From Nitrospira sp. (GTDB lineage: Bacteria; Nitrospirota; Nitrospiria; Nitrospirales; Nitrospiraceae), in the NCBI GenBank assembly GCA_009594865.1, contig VOPT01000005.1:62001-126000 (forward strand): a DNA stretch of 64,000 bases. The letters run 5' to 3'. A model generated the notes under the pieces. The model did no database searches. It saw only the letters and a program-made list of their open reading frames with translations, and was not told the origin of the DNA. How positions within the stretch are numbered: position 1 is the first letter of the stretch; every line of letters starts with the position of its first letter. Shown here piece after piece: positions 61,177-64,000 of the stretch. A program made the position numbers and the translations under genes.

Positions 61177-61719
61177 TCACTTCCTGAGATGACGGATGAC
61201 CCCGACGACGATTCCTTCGATATGAAATGCGTCCGTGGGTTGAACAACAATTGGCTGCATGGCTTCATTGGCCGGATGAAGTTCCACGGTTCCGGCTTTC
61301 CGCTGGTAGGTCTTGATCGTCGCTTCGCCGTTCACCAGGGCAATGACGGTCTGCCCGTTCCGGGCGGTCGCCTGCTTTTGCACCACGACGACATCCCCCG
61401 GCAGAATGCCTTCGTCCCGCATGGAGCTTCCGTTCACGCGTAAGGCGAAGGTATCGCCCCGACCGATCATGCTCTTGGGAACCTCAACACGTTCGGTTTG
61501 CGGGAAGGGTTCGATAGGCGCACCAGCGGCCACCACCCCCGACAACTCCACATGGGTGGTCGCCAGGGACTGCAGCGCCAGTTCCGCCATGCCGGGGATG
61601 CGGCGGCTTCCATCCTCGTAGCGAATGATGGAGCGGCGCGTGGTCTTCATGGCGACGGCGAGTCCTTCCTGGGTCAGATTAAGGAGCTGCCGGGCCTGCC
61701 GAAACTCTGTATGTCGCAT
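61177..61719 (-). CDS. LexA-like S24 repressor with XRE-type HTH
   Basis: The 180-residue protein has an XRE-like helix-turn-helix (MRHTEFRQARQLLNLTQEGL, about 1-45), a cleavage site VVAAGAP (A65-G66) and the LexA/UmuD serine-lysine dyad (GSSM S99, TIKTY K136). It is therefore a self-cleaving repressor triggered by RecA, but with a phage-type DNA-binding domain instead of the LexA winged helix. The ATG at 61719 lies inside a 19-bp palindrome. It is first in the operon with imuB, dnaE2 and a DUF72 gene and probably represses it. Confidence 0.82.
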   Translation of the reverse strand: MRHTEFRQARQLLNLTQEGLAVAMKTTRRSIIRYEDGSRRIPGMAELALQSLATTHVELSGVVAAGAPIEPFPQTERVEVPKSMIGRGDTFALRVNGSSMRDEGILPGDVVVVQKQATARNGQTVIALVNGEATIKTYQRKAGTVELHPANEAMQPIVVQPTDAFHIEGIVVGVIRHLRK

Positions 61720-61755
61720 GTGACCAATGGTCACATACCCAAGAGAAACTGTCAA
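61718..61755 (-). promoter_or_regulatory. Promoter and operator of the lexA-like operon
   Basis: TTGACA (61755-61750) is followed 17 bases later by a weak -10 (GACCAT). A perfect palindrome ATGTGACCA-A-TGGTCACAT (61718-61736) covers the -10 region and the start codon. Transcription would begin at or next to the ATG, with no ribosome site, so the mRNA is probably leaderless. The repressor itself is the likely binder. Confidence 0.5.
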
Positions 61756-61790
61756 GGGACGTGCGGGCAGTGATTTTTTTGGAGCACCCC

Positions 61791-61832
61791 TTGACTTTAT
61801 CCTATATATCCATTATTCTAGAAATATGGATA
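61791..61832 (+). promoter_or_regulatory. ars promoter and ArsR operator
   Basis: TTGACT (61791-61796), 17 bases and TATTCT (61814-61819) form the promoter. A dyad centred at 61819/61820 covers it: outer arms TATCCAT/ATGGATA (61807-61813, 61826-61832) and inner TTCTAGAA (61816-61823). The right arm includes the arsR ATG at 61826. There is no ribosome site, so a leaderless arsR mRNA is likely. Confidence 0.65.
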
Positions 61833-62200
61833 ATAACCAAGCTACCGCCGCTTTTGACGCTCTTTCCCAGGATACCCGCCTGCGCGTGTTCCGCCTGCTG
61901 GTGGAATATGGACAGGAAGGTGCGCCTGCCGGAGTACTGAGCGAAACGCTCGGCATTCCCCAAAACACCCTGTCCTTCCATCTATCCCATATGAATCATG
62001 CGGGTTTGGTTCAGTCGCGGCGGGAAGGACGCTCCATCATTTACACGGCGAATTTCGAGTTTTTCACCGACCTCATCCGCTACATGGTGAAAGATTGCTG
62101 CCGCATGGAGTTCGCCAGCATCCGGGAAGATACCCAGCGAGGATGTTCTGTTATCGAAATGCCAACGTGCTGTCCACCAAAGAGAAAGGAAAAACCATGA
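61826..62200 (+). CDS. arsR: ArsR-family arsenic repressor
   Basis: The 124-residue protein has the ArsR winged helix (VLSETLGIPQNTLSFHLSHM, about 38-57). It lacks the helix-3 ELCVCDL cysteines of E. coli ArsR. It has C91/C92 and C107, C115/C116 near the C terminus instead, like the Acidithiobacillus-type As(III) site (C95, C96, C102). It represses the operon and releases it on arsenite binding. Start as ATG at 61826 is within the operator; no ribosome site. Overlaps the next gene by four bases. Confidence 0.88.
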   Translation: MDNNQATAAFDALSQDTRLRVFRLLVEYGQEGAPAGVLSETLGIPQNTLSFHLSHMNHAGLVQSRREGRSIIYTANFEFFTDLIRYMVKDCCRMEFASIREDTQRGCSVIEMPTCCPPKRKEKP

Positions 62201-62670
62201 AACGCTTACACATCCATGTCGGAGTCGAAAACATCGAGCAAGCCATTCCCTTTTACAGTGCTCTTTTCGGTGCTCAGCCAGTCAAAACCAAAACCGACTA
62301 TGCGAAGTGGCTACTCGATGACCCGCGCGTGAATTTTGCCGTTTCGACCCGTCCCAGCAAGAAGGGCGTTGACCATCTTGGCATTCAGGTTGATGACCAT
62401 AGCGAGTTGGAGGAACTGCGCGGACGGATAACAAGCGCCGCCCTGCCAGCCTTTGATGAAGGGGAAACCGTCTGTTGCTATGCCAAGTCCGACAAAACAT
62501 GGGTGCAAGACCCGGCGGGTGTGGCATGGGAAACCTACCGGACAATGGAAGATGCCGAAATTTATGGAAAGAATTCGGTCATGAGCGAAAGTGCCTGTTG
62601 CACCCCGGAAACAAAAGGAACACCTAATTGCTGCGAGCCTTCGGAAGCAACTGCCGGGTGTTGTAGTTGA
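62197..62670 (+). CDS. arsI: ArsI/CadI-type VOC protein (putative C-As lyase)
   Basis: The 157-residue protein starts MKRLHIHVGVENIEQAIPFY and has one vicinal-oxygen-chelate domain with candidate iron ligands H5 (or H7), H60 and E112. The vicinal pair C93-C94 in TVCCYAKSDKTWVQD is the known trivalent organoarsenical site of ArsI. The C-terminal 30 residues carry three extra CC pairs (ACC, NCC, GCC). ArsI cleaves the carbon-arsenic bond of methylarsenite. The gene overlaps arsR by four bases. It might instead be a CadI-type metal-binding relative. Confidence 0.8.
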   Translation: MKRLHIHVGVENIEQAIPFYSALFGAQPVKTKTDYAKWLLDDPRVNFAVSTRPSKKGVDHLGIQVDDHSELEELRGRITSAALPAFDEGETVCCYAKSDKTWVQDPAGVAWETYRTMEDAEIYGKNSVMSESACCTPETKGTPNCCEPSEATAGCCS

Positions 62671-62688
62671 TAAGGGAAGGATTATTCT

Positions 62689-63786
62689 ATGGATACCGCA
62701 GTTGCAACAACTCTTCCGTTCAAGGCCAGTGAGAAACGGCTGAATCTGTTTGAACGCTATCTCACTGTGTGGGTTGGCCTCTGCATGGTGGCCGGGTTAC
62801 TACTCGGCCACTCGGCTCCGGCAGCGGTAGAACTCCTGCGTAGTATGGAGTTCGGGCAAGGCAGCCACGTCAATTTTCCGATTGCCATGCTCATCTGGCT
62901 GATGATTATCCCGATGATGATGAAGGTGGATTTTGCGGCGGTGCGCGATGTCGGCACGCGACCACGCGGCTTGCTCGTGACGCTGTTTGTGAACTGGATA
63001 GTCAAACCCTTCTCGATGGCGTTTTTAGCATGGCTGTTCTTCCGTTTCGTGTTTTCGGCGTGGATTACAGCTGCCGATGCCGACCAATATATTGCCGGGG
63101 CTATCATCCTCGCAGCGGCTCCCTGTACTGCGATGGTGTTTGTATGGAGTTATCTCACCGACGGCGATCCAGCCTATACGCTGGTGCAAGTGTCGGTGAA
63201 TGACCTCATCATGCTGGTGCTGTTTGCGCCGCTGGTGGGGTTTCTAGTGAGTGGCGCGTCCTCGCTGCACGTTCCCTATGAGGTTCTTCTTTACTCGGTT
63301 CTGGCTTTTATCGTGATTCCCTTAACCATCGGTGTGCTGCTCAGGCAATGGTTCATCCGCAACCACAGCAAGGCATGGTTTGAAGATACTCTCCTCCCTC
63401 GCTTTGCTCCTGTAACCATCATTGCGCTGCTTGCGACGCTGGTTCTTATCTTCGCGTTTCAGGCGGAGAACATTAGCGGCAAAACGTGGCATGTGGCATT
63501 GATTGCTATCCCGCTGCTGTTGCAGGTCTATTTCAATGCGTCGCTGACTTATGGCCTGATGAAATTTCTGAATGTTCCTTATTCGGTGGCCGCACCCGGC
63601 GCCCTCATCGGAGCCAGTAATTTCTTTGAACTGGCAGTAGCAACCGCGATCGCGCTCTTTGGCGCGGAATCCGGTGCCGCCTTAGTGACTGTCGTGGGTG
63701 TCTTGGTTGAAGTTCCGGTGATGCTGTCGGTGTGTGCGGTGTGCAACAAAACACAAGGCTGGTTTCAGCCGGAGGTGGCGCGATGA
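62689..63786 (+). CDS. acr3: Arsenite efflux transporter ACR3
   Basis: The 365-residue protein has about 10 membrane helices and the ACR3 motifs [36 protein letters not shown] with the conserved functional Cys, and [20 protein letters not shown]. It exports arsenite with the proton gradient. It lies 18 bases after arsI (AAGGAAGGA upstream of the ATG) and overlaps arsC by four bases. Full length. Confidence 0.95.
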   Translation: MDTAVATTLPFKASEKRLNLFERYLTVWVGLCMVAGLLLGHSAPAAVELLRSMEFGQGSHVNFPIAMLIWLMIIPMMMKVDFAAVRDVGTRPRGLLVTLFVNWIVKPFSMAFLAWLFFRFVFSAWITAADADQYIAGAIILAAAPCTAMVFVWSYLTDGDPAYTLVQVSVNDLIMLVLFAPLVGFLVSGASSLHVPYEVLLYSVLAFIVIPLTIGVLLRQWFIRNHSKAWFEDTLLPRFAPVTIIALLATLVLIFAFQAENISGKTWHVALIAIPLLLQVYFNASLTYGLMKFLNVPYSVAAPGALIGASNFFELAVATAIALFGAESGAALVTVVGVLVEVPVMLSVCAVCNKTQGWFQPEVAR

Positions 63787-64000
63787 AACAGAAAGTGCTC
63801 TTCCTCTGTACCGGAAATTCCTGCCGCAGCCAGATGGCCGAAGGGTGGCTCCGCAATTTAGCCGGAGACCGCTTCGAGGTGGTGAGTGCCGGAACCCATC
63901 CCGTTGGGCTGAACCCCTATGCCGTGACCGTCATGGGAGAAGCGGGCGTGGATATTTCCAACCATGTCTCGGAACGGGTTGACCCCTATTTAGAGCAACG
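63783..64000 (+). CDS. arsC: Arsenate reductase ArsC (thioredoxin-dependent type), 5' part
   Basis: The first 72 residues show [20 protein letters not shown] with the phosphatase-like P loop C9-x5-R15. [12 protein letters not shown] and [15 protein letters not shown] follow, as in LMW-phosphatase-type ArsC. It reduces arsenate to arsenite for export by ACR3. The gene runs off the window end, so later catalytic cysteines (about 80-90) are not seen. Start overlaps the acr3 stop. Confidence 0.9.
   Translation, partial: MKQKVLFLCTGNSCRSQMAEGWLRNLAGDRFEVVSAGTHPVGLNPYAVTVMGEAGVDISNHVSERVDPYLEQ

Noticed and set aside
1..64000. CRISPR arrays, rRNA and intact tRNA genes
   Set aside because: No regularly spaced direct repeats with unique spacers and no complete cloverleaf or rRNA-like stretch was seen.

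Overview
The window is high-GC bacterial DNA with densely packed genes, good Shine-Dalgarno sites at many starts and several ATGA-type overlaps. The gene content (tandem MtaB/MiaB, RuBisCO-like protein, OtsA-type glycosyltransferase, many lineage-specific lipoproteins, dispersed intergenic repeats) looks like a member of Nitrospirota, probably Nitrospira. That assignment is inference from protein style; there is no rRNA or tRNA gene in the window to confirm it.

Bases 1-18000 are mostly chromosomal housekeeping. They hold an alpha/beta hydrolase with a tandem universal stress protein, the two tRNA A37 methylthiotransferases MtaB and MiaB in one operon, a lipoprotein, a nucleotide-hygiene cluster (PolB-type exonuclease, MutT, short MutY), a PilZ protein, an acetate-type transporter, an SDR oxidoreductase, a frameshifted small gene, and a YhaO/YhaN nuclease-ATPase pair. 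This part ends with a divergent pair: a 53-residue metallothionein-like peptide and an ECF sigma factor with a Cys-rich tail.

Bases 18050-27640 are a defence and addiction block. It contains a type I restriction-modification operon (hsdM-hsdS-hsdR) with an AbiEi/AbiEii toxin-antitoxin pair set between hsdS and hsdR under its own dyad-operator promoter. Next to it is a RelBE-like pair followed by a HesB/IscA-fold protein that has lost every cysteine.

Bases 27800-52400 are chromosomal again. They hold a zinc-ribbon Nudix hydrolase, an RlmL-type methyltransferase, OtsA, a repeat-rich lipoprotein, Lon, MsrB, small membrane proteins, ClpX with an extra CxxC, an outer-membrane barrel, a DsbA-like protein with a cyclase, a RuBisCO-like protein, a degenerate HD-GYP protein behind a sigma28-type promoter, a B12-type radical SAM protein, a peroxiredoxin, a pentapeptide protein and a DUF748 protein.

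From about 52430 to the right end the character changes to mobile DNA. It begins with a short structured site, then MobC, a small cytosine-methyltransferase-like protein, a MobA/VirD2 relaxase and small plasmid-type genes. Next comes a LexA-like/ImuB/DnaE2 mutagenesis cassette without ImuA, then a divergent arsenic operon (arsR, arsI-like, acr3, arsC cut by the window end). No integrase or second element boundary is visible.

Three copies of one palindromic repeat family lie at 1724-1850, 27639-27762 and 33272-33335. No CRISPR array, rRNA or intact tRNA was found.
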